Shown: positions 1-8,841 of the stretch, in pieces
Numbering within the stretch: position 1 is the stretch's first letter
Layout: every line of letters begins with the position of its first letter
NCBI RefSeq assembly: GCF_015666175.1
Contig: NZ_JADPIE010000002.1
Coordinates: 248,001-312,000 of the forward strand
Direction: 5' to 3'
Origin: Halonatronomonas betaini
GTDB lineage: Bacteria > Bacillota > Halanaerobiia > Halanaerobiales > Halarsenatibacteraceae
Length of the DNA: 64,000 bases
Translations under genes and position numbers: made by a program
The notes under the pieces: generated by a model
The model's database searches: none
Told to the model about the DNA's origin: nothing
What the model saw: the letters and a program-made list of their open reading frames with translations, nothing else

Positions 1-1
1 A

Positions 2-892
2 GGAATTATGCATGCCTGTGGTCATGATGGCCATACAGCAATCCTGCTTATAATTGCAAAGATTATATCTAAATATAAGGATTTGATTTCTGGAAACATT
101 AAGTTTGTCTTTCAGCCAAATGAGGAAGATGCCGGAGCTGCTGAGATGGTTAAAGAGGGTATTTTAAAAAGTCCAGATGTTGATGGGGCTATTGGCCTTC
201 ATTTATGGTCTCCTCTAAAGACTGGAGTAATTGGTCTTAAATCCGGGCCATTAATGGCAGCAAGTGAATATTTTAATGTTAAACTCCAGGGCCCTGGTGG
301 TCATGGAGGGGCGCCTCATAAAACTATTGATCCAGTGAATACTGCAACCAGTATTATTAACAGGCTAAAAACTATTGAAACAAGAAATTTTGATGTTATA
401 AATGAACCAACTTTAATAACTACATGCAAATTAGAAGCTGGTGATTTTCCGATAGTTATTCCAGAAGAAGTGAGTTTTGCTGGATCAATCAGAACTCTTC
501 ATCCTAAAATGAATCAGGTTAAAGAAAAATTCGAAAATATAGTTGAAAAAGAAGCTGAAATAGACGGACTTAATTACGAGATAGATTTTAAATGTGGAAA
601 TCGTTTATTAGATAATAATTTAGAGATGGTTAAAGTAATAAAAGGAGCTGTTGCTGTATCCCGGGATAAACTTACTATTAAAGAAAAAGGGATTGCAGTT
701 ATGCTTGGAGAAGATTTCTCAGAAATTTCTTTGAAAGTACCATCAGCCTTTTATTTTGTTGGGACAGGAAATGCTAATAAAGGTACTGACTATCCTCATC
801 ACCATCCAGAGTTTAATATTGATGAGGATTCTCTGAAAATAGCAGTTAAGATTCAAATGCTTTCTATCTTAAGATATTTTAATTTAATATGA
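2..892 (+). CDS. M20 family amidohydrolase, 5' end outside the window
   Basis: C-terminal 296 residues of an M20 metallopeptidase of the amidohydrolase (hippurate hydrolase / N-acyl-amino-acid deacylase) type. The visible part opens with the family metal-binding signature HACGHDGHT, followed by the Glu-Glu pair in PNEEDAGAAEM, the dimerisation-domain motif GGHGGAPH and the C-terminal metal ligand in YPHHHPEFN. These proteins remove acyl groups from amino acids or small peptides with a di-metal centre in the cytoplasm. The reading frame stays open upstream of the first ATG (position 8), and family members have roughly 90 more residues, so the true start lies before base 1. A strong hairpin terminator follows directly. 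The exact substrate cannot be read from sequence. Confidence 0.9.
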   Translation, partial: GIMHACGHDGHTAILLIIAKIISKYKDLISGNIKFVFQPNEEDAGAAEMVKEGILKSPDVDGAIGLHLWSPLKTGVIGLKSGPLMAASEYFNVKLQGPGGHGGAPHKTIDPVNTATSIINRLKTIETRNFDVINEPTLITTCKLEAGDFPIVIPEEVSFAGSIRTLHPKMNQVKEKFENIVEKEAEIDGLNYEIDFKCGNRLLDNNLEMVKVIKGAVAVSRDKLTIKEKGIAVMLGEDFSEISLKVPSAFYFVGTGNANKGTDYPHHHPEFNIDEDSLKIAVKIQMLSILRYFNLI

Positions 893-906
893 TAATGATG
901 AATTAT

Positions 907-934
907 AAAACCTGGCTATAATAGCCAGGTTTTT
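907..934 (+). terminator. Intrinsic terminator of the M20 gene
   Basis: An 8-bp stem CCTGGCTA/TAGCCAGG with a 3-base loop is followed by TTTTT, 15 bases after the stop codon. The stem is extended by an A-run/T-run, so it could also work from the other strand. Confidence 0.85.
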
Positions 935-1007
935 GTTTTCTAGTAACATTTAAAAGAACTAGGTTTTAAATTATTTTTAGAGTTATTTATAAAATTATTC
1001 TCGGTAA

Positions 1008-1469
1008 TTATTCGGATAAAATATTATCAAATCTCTTATACTTCCAGGGTAAATACATTAATACTCCTAATAATATCCAGCCTATTATACCGATTGCAAT
1101 ATCTATATTGCCATAGCCTAAGTGTTGCAATTGGTCTGTATAAACTTCATTAATTATTGAGAATGTTAACATAAAATATCCTATACCAAAAAAATAAGTA
1201 TAATAAAGTATTTCCAGCATGGTATAACTAAAAAATAATATTATGAATGGTAGTGCCAGAAAAATAAGTTCAAGAAAAATTTCCAGGTTCATGCTGGTAA
1301 AATAAAGTAGAGTATTATTGAATCCTACTGTTAAAATCACAAGTATTATATATAGTATAATCGATAAAACCTGACCTGTTTTTTTAATGTCTTTAACTTG
1401 ATTTATTTTAAATATTGAAGGAATAAATGAATCTTTATCCATTTGATAAAAGGCCCCCTGATTATTCAC
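1008..1469 (-). CDS. Small polytopic membrane protein of unknown function
   Basis: 153 residues with a short polar N-terminus (about 35 residues) and four predicted hydrophobic segments near residues 33-55, 62-85, 87-110 and 122-142. The topology resembles Yip1-like membrane proteins, but I see no diagnostic motif and do not assign a family. It starts 10 bases after a degraded transporter fragment and stands alone on the minus strand. No function can be assigned. Confidence 0.6.
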   Translation of the reverse strand: MNNQGAFYQMDKDSFIPSIFKINQVKDIKKTGQVLSIILYIILVILTVGFNNTLLYFTSMNLEIFLELIFLALPFIILFFSYTMLEILYYTYFFGIGYFMLTFSIINEVYTDQLQHLGYGNIDIAIGIIGWILLGVLMYLPWKYKRFDNILSE

Positions 1470-1479
1470 ATAATTTCTT

Positions 1480-1628
1480 TTAAAGGTTTACCAGTATCAA
1501 AGCTATTACTGTCATGATTACTGAGAAAACCTCTTTATTCATTCTTTCTCCGAAAATCAAATATCCTGTTATTACTATATAAAACTATGATATATGCACT
1601 AAATATTGGGAAGATAACTGTACTATTA
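1480..1628 (-). pseudogene. C-terminal remnant of an EamA/DMT-type transporter, frameshifted
   Basis: Directly behind the SDR stop codon, the minus strand encodes TVIFPIFSAYI in one frame. After a frameshift near 1575-1590 it continues in another frame as IVITGYLIFGERMNKEV and a hydrophobic tail ending at a stop. A GxxLIFGER-type motif followed by a last transmembrane helix is characteristic of the C-terminus of drug/metabolite transporters. Only about 45 residues remain, without a start codon, so the rest was probably deleted when the SDR gene came to lie next to it. Family assignment rests on this short motif only. Confidence 0.5.
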
Positions 1629-2465
1629 ATATTCAACCTGATTAATAATTTTTTTAATAGCTGATTTAATCTCTTGATGCTTGATCATTTCAATACTTTT
1701 ATTCCAAAGTTGATCCTGTAGATCTTTATCATAGGTTATACTGGCCGGTTTGCTCTTTCTTTTATTAATATAGTAATTACCTGTCTCTCCTTTAACTTTT
1801 TCAGAATCAGCAAGATAAACCGGTGTAATAGCTCCATTTTCTGCAGGGGAACCATTTAATGACCAGCCTCTTCTAAGAACTTTTGTATCTATAACTCCAG
1901 GATCCAGACAATTAATTGCAATTTTATTTTGATAAAGCCTGGCTAACTTAAATGTAAATAGATTCATTGCTGTTTTAGAATCCTTATAAGCCTTCATGGC
2001 ATCATAATTTTTTGGTTCCCAGATATCATTAAGGTCTATTTTACTGGAATGACTAATCGAGCTGACATTGATAATCCTGGGATCATTACTATTCTGTATA
2101 TTTTTAAGGAGAAATAAGGTTAAAATGAAATGGGAATGGAAATTTACTGCCAGGGTCTTTTCTATTTTATCCTGGCTATATTTAAAGTTTTGCTGATAGG
2201 TTCCGGCATTATTAATTAAGATATCAACTTTCTTTTGGCTGGATTTAATTCTTTCAGCCATTTGATATACTTCAAGCTGAGATTCTAAATCTGCTATTTC
2301 AATATTATAATCTCTATTATTGGTCTTCTTTAGTTCTGCCACGACTTTTGCTGCTTTTTCTCTATTTCTACCATGAATGATTAAGCTATAATCTCTATTT
2401 GCAAGCTCTTTTACTATCTCCCTGCCAATTCCATCTGTTGCACCTGTGATTAATGCTTTTTTCAT
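1626..2465 (-). CDS. Short-chain dehydrogenase/reductase
   Basis: 279 residues of a classical-type SDR. It has an N-terminal Rossmann fold with the TGATDGIG cofactor loop (residues 7-14), NNAG near residue 86, the catalytic Ser region (INVSSISHSS) and YKDSK as the catalytic YxxxK. It looks closest to the retinol-dehydrogenase/WW-oxidoreductase-like branch acting on NAD(P)H-dependent carbonyl/alcohol pairs. The substrate is not predictable. A GGAGG-type ribosome site precedes the ATG, and the gene is separated from the VOC gene upstream by a terminator, so it is probably its own unit. Confidence 0.85.
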   Translation of the reverse strand: MKKALITGATDGIGREIVKELANRDYSLIIHGRNREKAAKVVAELKKTNNRDYNIEIADLESQLEVYQMAERIKSSQKKVDILINNAGTYQQNFKYSQDKIEKTLAVNFHSHFILTLFLLKNIQNSNDPRIINVSSISHSSKIDLNDIWEPKNYDAMKAYKDSKTAMNLFTFKLARLYQNKIAINCLDPGVIDTKVLRRGWSLNGSPAENGAITPVYLADSEKVKGETGNYYINKRKSKPASITYDKDLQDQLWNKSIEMIKHQEIKSAIKKIINQVEY

Positions 2466-2540
2466 TTTAAGGCCAACCTCCTTAAAACAAAATTCTTATT
2501 TATATGTTATTATATCAGGTTAATTCTCAAAGTAACAGGC

Positions 2541-2583
2541 AAAAAATAATGACCCTTTGGTATTAAATATTCAAGGGCCATTT
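2541..2583 (-). terminator. Terminator of the nitroreductase-VOC unit
   Basis: On the minus strand a stem formed by TGGCCCTTG and CAAAGGGTCA is followed by TTATTTTTTG. It lies about 35 bases after the VOC stop codon. Confidence 0.7.
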
Positions 2584-2617
2584 AATCTTTCTCAATAATA
2601 TTTTAAGAATTTAGTAA

Positions 2618-2980
2618 TTAACAGTTTTCAACAAATTGAATTTTTAAGCCATTTGGGTCTAATATATAGAAGAAACGTATATTAGGGTTAGGCTGAAATG
2701 GGCCACTATGGATTGATATACCTTTATCTTTTAAATATGTCATCATTTCATTAACTGAATCAATTTCAAAGCCTAATGAAATATCTTTTCCAATCTTAAT
2801 TTCTTCTTGATTATCTTCAAAGACAAGTTCAACTTTAGTTTCGCCATCACCTAAAAATGCTATTTCTCTATCAGGTTCGACTTCAAATCTTCTTTCAACC
2901 TCAAGGCCAATGATATTCTGATAAAATTCTAAGGATTCTTCAAAATCTTTAACATGGAGTGTTGCCCAGCAAAATTTCAT
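2618..2980 (-). CDS. VOC (glyoxalase/bleomycin-resistance fold) protein
   Basis: 120 residues of a single VOC module pair. The N-terminal CWATLHVKDFEESLEFYQ and C-terminal FFYILDPNGLKIQFVE are the hallmark beta-alpha-beta motifs, with metal-type ligands His (residue 8) and Glu in the last strand. It could act as a lactoylglutathione-lyase-like or dioxygenase-like enzyme or as a binding protein. The start is taken at the second ATG because GAGAGGTGG lies just upstream of it, whereas the ATG five codons earlier sits inside that ribosome site. It is co-directional with the nitroreductase 38 bases upstream and probably co-transcribed. Confidence 0.85.
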   Translation of the reverse strand: MKFCWATLHVKDFEESLEFYQNIIGLEVERRFEVEPDREIAFLGDGETKVELVFEDNQEEIKIGKDISLGFEIDSVNEMMTYLKDKGISIHSGPFQPNPNIRFFYILDPNGLKIQFVENC

Positions 2981-3018
2981 TATGCCACCTCTCATTTAAT
3001 AGTATTTATTATTTGAGT

Positions 3019-3522
3019 TTAATATTTTTCATAATGGACTTTATCTTCATTATAACGATCACGTCTTCTGCTCTCCCTCTCCGGGTAGCCAATAGCAATA
3101 ACATTCAATGGAATAATATTCTCCGGGAGTTCAAGTAAATCTGATAACTCTGTATAGTATTTTTCTACTGGATAAACCCCTAACCAACAGGCACCCAGGC
3201 CTAAATCTTCTGCCATCAATAGCAGATTTTGAGTTGCTGCTGAACAGTCCTGAACCCAGAAATCTTTATAAGCATTTTTATCACCACAGACTGCTATTGC
3301 CAGTGGTGCATCTTTAAGCATTTTAGAGTATTTATGAAATTCCATGATTTTATCCATTGTATCATTATCTTTGATAACTACAAACTCCCATGGTTGTTTA
3401 TTATGAGCTGAAGGCGCTGACATTGCTGCCTCTAATAGTTTTTGAATTTTCTCGTTTTCAACTTCTTTGTCTATGAACTTTCTCTTACTTCGCCTGTTAA
3501 ATAATACTTTTTCAAATTCCAC
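3019..3522 (-). CDS. Nitroreductase family FMN oxidoreductase
   Basis: 167 residues. The N-terminal NRRSKRKF is the usual FMN-phosphate-binding motif, followed by SAPSAHNKQPWEF, and the C-terminal half contains GLGACWLG and a GYPERE motif typical of small single-domain nitroreductases. These flavoproteins reduce nitro compounds, quinones or flavins with NAD(P)H in the cytoplasm. It is first gene of a two-gene unit with the VOC protein. The true substrate is unknown. Confidence 0.88.
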   Translation of the reverse strand: MEFEKVLFNRRSKRKFIDKEVENEKIQKLLEAAMSAPSAHNKQPWEFVVIKDNDTMDKIMEFHKYSKMLKDAPLAIAVCGDKNAYKDFWVQDCSAATQNLLLMAEDLGLGACWLGVYPVEKYYTELSDLLELPENIIPLNVIAIGYPERESRRRDRYNEDKVHYEKY

Positions 3523-3633
3523 TTATATCCCTCCTGATATACTTTGGCATTCTTAAATTAAATCTCTAAAGTTTATTATAATACATTTAAGAAGAATGTT
3601 AAATTTTTTTATGATAATTTTTCATGAGGAAAT

Positions 3634-3664
3634 AAAAAAATCCCACAAAACTAATTGTGGGGTT
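3634..3664 (-). terminator. Terminator of the DUF305 gene
   Basis: Minus-strand stem CCCCACAA/TTGTGGG with a 6-base loop, followed by ATTTTTTTAT. Confidence 0.85.
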
Positions 3665-3697
3665 CAATCATTCTTAATTTATATTGAAATATAATTA

Positions 3698-4675
3698 TTA
3701 CCAGCTGCGATGATGTCTAATTCGATTTGACAAAATTCCAGTCATGTTTGAAAAGAAACCGATACCTGTGCTGTTTAATTCATCCTGAAGTTCAAAAATT
3801 TGATCTTCTAATTCTATTAGTTCCTGCTCTGGAGCTTCTTCTTTAATTAGCTCTCGATATTCCTCCATTAATACTTCAATTCTAACGATTGTTCTTAGTT
3901 CATCTCTCTGAATTTCTCTAATTTCTTCTTCACTCATATCTGAAAATCTACTTATATCAGAATCAAACCAGGGACTTCTCATCATGCCCATGCCACCCAT
4001 CATGCCACCTCTAAATCTTTGATCTGAAGCGGCATAAGAATCTGCAAGCCAGTTTCTCATCATAAATATCTCTTCTCTCTGACTATTGCTTATACTAACT
4101 GCCAGTTCAGCAACTTCCTCATGCTCAGCTAATCCCTGAGCTAATAACTGCTGTGACATCATTACTGCCTCCATATGATGAAAAATCATGTCTTCTAAGA
4201 AAGCTTCTTCTAACTGAGGGCTTTCTATATCTGAATAATCTCCCATCATTGGTTCATAAACAAAATCGTTTTCTCTATCAGAATACCAGTTATCTAAATA
4301 GCTGTTCATCTGATCAATCTCTTCACTCTGAGTTGCTATAATTTCACTGGCAAACTCTCTCATCTCTTCGCTATCTGTATTATCTCTTAAAGTTGTTGCT
4401 GTTCTAACAGCTTCTTCATGGTGAGGTATCATTTTTATCAAGAAATCATACTCACTTTCAATTGAAGTATGCATCATTCTGCCAGAGCCCATCATCCCTC
4501 CAAAACCCATCATGTCACCAAATCCAAAGTTTTCAAAATCGTCAAATGACTGATCTATATCATCCTGAGTTCTTCTACCCATATGACCTCTATTACCCTG
4601 CATAGCTGTAGCATTCATTCCAATAAGTCCAAAGACTAAAACTACTGACAGACTAACTATAATTAATTTTTTCAA
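3698..4675 (-). CDS. Exported Met/His-rich protein with two tandem DUF305 domains
   Basis: 325 residues with an N-terminal signal peptide (hydrophobic to about residue 24, ending TAMQG). Two DUF305 four-helix modules follow. The first (about 70-135) contains IPHHEEAV and the second (about 148-220) contains IFHHMEAV; the HH pair and nearby Met residues are typical metal, often copper, ligands of this ferritin-like family. Met/Gly-rich linkers (GFGGMMGSGRMM; GGMMGGMGMM) flank the modules, and a C-terminal acidic helical segment (about 245-325) may be coiled. Location is periplasmic or surface. Most family members have one domain, so the duplication is notable. It is a single-gene unit with its own terminator. 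A role in copper or heavy-metal handling is inferred. Confidence 0.8.
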   Translation of the reverse strand: MKKLIIVSLSVVLVFGLIGMNATAMQGNRGHMGRRTQDDIDQSFDDFENFGFGDMMGFGGMMGSGRMMHTSIESEYDFLIKMIPHHEEAVRTATTLRDNTDSEEMREFASEIIATQSEEIDQMNSYLDNWYSDRENDFVYEPMMGDYSDIESPQLEEAFLEDMIFHHMEAVMMSQQLLAQGLAEHEEVAELAVSISNSQREEIFMMRNWLADSYAASDQRFRGGMMGGMGMMRSPWFDSDISRFSDMSEEEIREIQRDELRTIVRIEVLMEEYRELIKEEAPEQELIELEDQIFELQDELNSTGIGFFSNMTGILSNRIRHHRSW

Positions 4676-4861
4676 CTAAAAAACCTCCTTAAAGCTTTTC
4701 AATCCTGTTTGAAACTTATATGAACTAATTTAATTTGCTTAAGGTAATTATATATCTGAAATATAAAGATAATATGAATTTGAATTACTGTTTATATTAA
4801 TATTGTCTAAGTTTAAGTAATTATAGCGTTCTTGAGTTATTGTGTCAAGTTTATATTTAAC

Positions 4862-4910
4862 AAAAACCTCTTCGAGCAACAGATTATTCTGTAACTGAAG
4901 AGGCTTAAAA
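4862..4910 (-). terminator. Terminator of the muramidase-ABC operon
   Basis: Minus-strand imperfect stem pairing GCCTCTTC with GAAGAGG and an inner CAG/CTG stem, followed by TTTTTG. Its arms resemble those of the terminator at 11803-11850. Confidence 0.8.
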
Positions 4911-4941
4911 ATTTTTATTTTTTTATTATTAAATTTTTAGA

Positions 4942-5937
4942 TTAATCTAATTCTGGTATATTGCCATCTTTATAGAGAATACAACGGACCTGATGACTAT
5001 CATTGAGTTGATTCATTTCAGGTATGGTCTGGCTGCATTCAGGCTTTCTGTATGGACAACGGGGATGGAAACGACAACCTGATGGTGGATCTATCAGACT
5101 AGGAATGTCACCTGTTGAACCCATTTTTTCTTCCCTAAAACCTTTTTCTGGCTGTGGAGCTGCTGACCTTAATAGTTTTGTATAGGGATGTCTTGCTTGC
5201 TGAATCACTTCATCTGTTGGCCCAATTTCAACAAGCATACCGGCATACATTACTGCTATTCTATCTGCTATATATCTTGCTCCAGCCAGATTATGAGTAA
5301 TATAAAGATAAGAGATTTGATCTTTATCTCTAAAGTTTTTAATCATATTCATAATTGTCATTCTAATTGAAACATCAAGCATAGATGTTGGTTCATCAGC
5401 CAAAAGAAGAACTGGCTCAACTGAAATAGCTCTAGCTATATTGATTCTTTGGAGCTGTCCCCCTGAAAGTTCATGGGGAAATTTATCTAAAAACTGCTCA
5501 GCTGGTTCAAGTCCTACCTCTGTTAAAACTTCGACCATTTTTTCTTCTATTTCTGATTTAGGGCAGATATTATGGATGATAAATGGTCTGCTTAAGATAG
5601 ATCTAATTTTATGGGTTGGATTGAGTGCACCAAAAGGATCCTGGAATATCATCTGAACCTGTTTCCGATACCAGTCAATTTTCTTTTTATATTCAGGTGC
5701 ATAGATATCTTCCCCCTGAAAGATTACCTTCCCTCCTGTTGGGCTATAAATTCTAGCCACAGCTCTAGCTGTTGTTGTCTTGCCACTTCCTGATTCACCA
5801 ACTAATGCAACTATCTCCCCCTTATTAATTGTTAGATTGACATCATCCATTGCCCTAACTTTCTCGCCAGAACGACCTATTGCTCTAATTGGAAAATGGA
5901 GAGAAACATTTTTTAATTCTAATAATGACTCTGTCAT
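4942..5937 (-). CDS. Opp/Dpp-type ABC transporter ATP-binding protein (F subunit)
   Basis: 331 residues. Walker A GESGSGKTT (about 50-58), Q-loop MIFQDPFGALNP, signature LSGGQLQR, Walker B LLLADEP and a His switch ITHN are all present. The C-terminal oligo_HPY extension contains the cysteine cluster CRFHPRCPYRKPEC characteristic of peptide/oligosaccharide importers. It is last gene of the operon, one base after the D subunit, and the pair forms the cytoplasmic motor for the permeases encoded upstream. The substrate is inferred from the operon context (cell-wall sugars or muropeptides) and not from this subunit. Confidence 0.93.
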   Translation of the reverse strand: MTESLLELKNVSLHFPIRAIGRSGEKVRAMDDVNLTINKGEIVALVGESGSGKTTTARAVARIYSPTGGKVIFQGEDIYAPEYKKKIDWYRKQVQMIFQDPFGALNPTHKIRSILSRPFIIHNICPKSEIEEKMVEVLTEVGLEPAEQFLDKFPHELSGGQLQRINIARAISVEPVLLLADEPTSMLDVSIRMTIMNMIKNFRDKDQISYLYITHNLAGARYIADRIAVMYAGMLVEIGPTDEVIQQARHPYTKLLRSAAPQPEKGFREEKMGSTGDIPSLIDPPSGCRFHPRCPYRKPECSQTIPEMNQLNDSHQVRCILYKDGNIPELD

Positions 5938-5938
5938 C

Positions 5939-6913
5939 TTATCTCTCCTCCCCTGCTAAAAAGCAACGGGCCAGCCGTCCTGAGCTGTCATAGCTTTTAA
6001 ATTCTGGATTTTCTTTTTTGCATCTGGCAAAGGCATAGGGACAACGGGTTTCGAATTTACAGCCTGTTGGCAGTTTGAAAAAGTCAGGTGGTTTACCAGG
6101 GATACCGCCGACTTCTTTAATCTCTCCTACAAGTGGTGGAAATGATGCCATAAGCCCTTCTGTATAAGGATGGGCTGGATTTTTATAAATTTCTTCAGCA
6201 TTCCCTAGTTCCACCAGACGGCCTGCATACATAATAGCCAATCTATCTGAAATTTCAACAAGCAGTGAAAGATCATGGGTTATAAAGATTATAGAAAAAC
6301 CAAATTTCTCCTGAAGATCACCGATTTTTTCAATAATATTCCTTTGAACAACTACATCCAGGGCTGTTGTTGGCTCATCCATAATAATTATATCTGGTTG
6401 AAGTATCATAGCCATGGCAATCATAATTCTCTGTTTCATGCCACCTGATAGCTGATGTGGATAATCATAAAGTCTATCTGGAGTTATATTTACAAGCTCC
6501 AGAAGTTCTTTTGCCCTGGCAATAGCCTCTTTTTCTTTAAGTCCTGGCCTATGAGCATACATAGCATCCAGTAGTTGTTCTTTAATTGTTATAACTGGAT
6601 TTAGAGCATTCATGGCTGATTGAAAAACCATTGATATCTTTGACCAGCGAACTTTTTTCATTGCTTTATCTGATAAAGTTGCCAGATTCTGACCTCCATA
6701 ATTAATTGAGCCTGAAAAAATTTGGCCATTATCTTCTAAAAGTTTTAAAATGCTATAGGCCAGAGTTGATTTTCCGCAACCTGATTCACCAGCAATACCC
6801 AGGAATTCTCCTGAACCAAGTTTAAAACTGACTTCTTTAACTGCTTCAACCCGGCCCTGTTTAACCTGGTATCCTGATGTCAAATTATCTATTTCTAATA
6901 TAGTTTCTGCCAT
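5939..6913 (-). CDS. Opp/Dpp-type ABC transporter ATP-binding protein (D subunit)
   Basis: 324 residues with Walker A GESGCGKST, signature LSGGMKQR, Walker B IIIMDEP and C-terminal oligo_HPY cysteines (CKFETRCPYAFARC). The start is set at the ATG of MAETILEI because AGAGGT lies eight bases before it; the reading frame extends 17 codons further upstream into the permease gene without a ribosome site. It partners with the F subunit. The gene starts a few bases after the permease stop, consistent with tight operon organisation. Confidence 0.93.
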   Translation of the reverse strand: MAETILEIDNLTSGYQVKQGRVEAVKEVSFKLGSGEFLGIAGESGCGKSTLAYSILKLLEDNGQIFSGSINYGGQNLATLSDKAMKKVRWSKISMVFQSAMNALNPVITIKEQLLDAMYAHRPGLKEKEAIARAKELLELVNITPDRLYDYPHQLSGGMKQRIMIAMAMILQPDIIIMDEPTTALDVVVQRNIIEKIGDLQEKFGFSIIFITHDLSLLVEISDRLAIMYAGRLVELGNAEEIYKNPAHPYTEGLMASFPPLVGEIKEVGGIPGKPPDFFKLPTGCKFETRCPYAFARCKKENPEFKSYDSSGRLARCFLAGEER

Positions 6914-6920
6914 TATATTT

Positions 6921-7778
6921 CTACCTCTTTCTAATCTTTGGATTAGATATTTCATCAATTGCAAAGTTCATTAGAGCAAATGAAGCTCCTAACATACCAA
7001 TAAATAATCCTGGAGGCAGGAACCACCACCATGCTCCATATAAAAGGGCAGCATTATTTTGAGCCCAGTATAGCATTGTACCCCAGGTAACAGCTGCCAT
7101 ATTACCAAGTCCAATAAACTCCAGCGTGGCCTGGCCAATAACTGCTGCCATTGTTGAAGTAAAGAAGGTTACCATAACCAGAGAAATTATATTTGGCAGT
7201 ATTTCTCTGAAAATAATGACCAGAGTTGATTCTCCAAGAACTTCTGCCACCTGAACGAATTCTCTTTCTCGCATTGACATTACCTGGGACCTGATAACCC
7301 GGGCTCCCCAGGCCCAACCAGTAAGTGATAATACTAAAATTATAGGCATTATACCTCTCATAGTAATATATGAAGCTATAACTATAATTAAAGGTAAGCT
7401 TGGAATAACTAGAAAGATATTATTAATAAATGATAAAAAATCATCTGCTCTGCCGCCAAGATAGCCACTTAATAAACCAACTGTCAGGGCAACAAAGGTT
7501 GAAATTGTACCTGTAATAATTCCTACCATAAGTGTCAATCTGGTACCGTGGATAAGCCTTGAGAAAATATCATAGCCTGCATGGGATGTTCCTAAAAGAT
7601 GCTTTCCTCCTGGCTCTGCTCTCATCGGAAACTGACCATCTTCGTCTGATGATTGCCTTATTTCGTAAGGTGCAATAATTGGTGCAAAAATAGCTATTAT
7701 AAGAAATATTAAAAATATTGTCAGACCTACTAAGGCCTTTTTATTACCTACAAATAATTTAAATGTATCCTGAATCAT
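6921..7778 (-). CDS. Opp/Dpp-type ABC permease (C subunit)
   Basis: 285 residues with six hydrophobic segments. The N-terminal helix is followed by a periplasmic loop carrying LLGTSHAGYDIFSRLIHGTR, the family's GTDxxGRDxxSR-like motif. The EAA loop is recognisable as EVLGESTLVIIFREILPN. It forms the inner-membrane channel together with the B subunit and overlaps that gene by four bases (ATGA-type junction), implying translational coupling. Confidence 0.92.
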   Translation of the reverse strand: MIQDTFKLFVGNKKALVGLTIFLIFLIIAIFAPIIAPYEIRQSSDEDGQFPMRAEPGGKHLLGTSHAGYDIFSRLIHGTRLTLMVGIITGTISTFVALTVGLLSGYLGGRADDFLSFINNIFLVIPSLPLIIVIASYITMRGIMPIILVLSLTGWAWGARVIRSQVMSMREREFVQVAEVLGESTLVIIFREILPNIISLVMVTFFTSTMAAVIGQATLEFIGLGNMAAVTWGTMLYWAQNNAALLYGAWWWFLPPGLFIGMLGASFALMNFAIDEISNPKIRKR

Positions 7779-8761
7779 CTTGCATCACCGTCCCGTACTC
7801 TTGGATCTAATGCCATTATGGCTATATCTGATAAGAAGTTTGCTATTAGTACTCCTAAAGTTATAAATAAGAAAATTGCCTGAAGTAATGGATAGTCCTG
7901 CTGCTGAATAGCCTGGTACAGCATAAACCCTACACCTGGATAGGAAAAGACTATCTCTGTAATGAGACTGCCACCAACTATAAAACCCAGAGCCATGGCA
8001 AAGCCTGAAATCGATGGTAATATAGCATTTCTAGCAGCATACATATTTCTGATTCTAGATGTTGAAAGTCCTTTTGCTCTAGCTACTGTAATATAATCTT
8101 CAGCCAGAACATTAATCATATTATTTCTTATTGTAAGAAGCCAGTAACCAAGGGAACTGATTGTAATTGTAAAAGCTGGTAATATTCCATGATAGGCTAC
8201 TGATTTAATAAATTCCCAGCGTTGAGCCCAGGAGACTGTAACTGCCCTGGAGCCTCCTAAAGGAAACCACGGCCTTTCAAAGGCGAAAAAGTAGACAAGA
8301 ATAAGTCCAAGCCAAAAATATGGAAATGACCTTATAAATAAAAATAAACTTATAATGGCATCTGAAATTTTGCTTCTACGATACCAGCCAACAAATATTC
8401 CTATAAATGTTCCAATCAAAAAACTTATAATGGTTGATAAACCAATAAGACCAATTGTCCAGGGTAATGCTTTTCTTAGGACAACCCAGACTGGTGTAGG
8501 ATAATGGCTTATTGATATACCAAGATCTCCCTGAGCAACATTAACTAAATAATCTCCAAACTGGAGAATTACATTTCTATCTGTATCGACTCCAAAGGCT
8601 GTTCTGATTGCTTCCAGGTTTGCCGGTTCTACTCCATCAAGTCGACTAACTATTATCTGAGCAGGATCTCCTGGCATAAGTCTAGGTAATATAAAATTTA
8701 TAAGTAAGGCAATTAGGATTGCAAATAAAAGCCATCCTGTTTTCCTTAAAAAATACTTCAT
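7775..8761 (-). CDS. Opp/Dpp-type ABC permease (B subunit)
   Basis: 328 residues with six membrane spans, the early MPGDPAQI motif after helix 1 typical of DppB/OppB, and an EAA loop ARAKGLSTSRI. The chosen ATG follows AGGAGGAAGAAG; the upstream in-frame codons overlap that ribosome site. A strong hairpin (8788-8811) separates it from the binding-protein gene, a common way to lower permease expression relative to the abundant binding protein. Confidence 0.92.
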   Translation of the reverse strand: MKYFLRKTGWLLFAILIALLINFILPRLMPGDPAQIIVSRLDGVEPANLEAIRTAFGVDTDRNVILQFGDYLVNVAQGDLGISISHYPTPVWVVLRKALPWTIGLIGLSTIISFLIGTFIGIFVGWYRRSKISDAIISLFLFIRSFPYFWLGLILVYFFAFERPWFPLGGSRAVTVSWAQRWEFIKSVAYHGILPAFTITISSLGYWLLTIRNNMINVLAEDYITVARAKGLSTSRIRNMYAARNAILPSISGFAMALGFIVGGSLITEIVFSYPGVGFMLYQAIQQQDYPLLQAIFLFITLGVLIANFLSDIAIMALDPRVRDGDAR

Positions 8762-8787
8762 CTTCTTCCTCCTCATATGTAAAAGTT

Positions 8788-8811
8788 CAGGCCCCTTAAG
8801 CCGGGGCCTGG
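8788..8811 (-). terminator. Intercistronic hairpin between binding protein and permease genes
   Basis: Minus-strand stem CAGGCCCC/GGGGCCTG with a 7-base loop followed by AACTTTTA. Because the next gene starts only about 25 bases later with a good ribosome site, it probably works as a partial terminator or 3' stabiliser. Confidence 0.75.
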
Positions 8812-8841
8812 ACTTATTGGTTCATTTTAATAATATATAGC

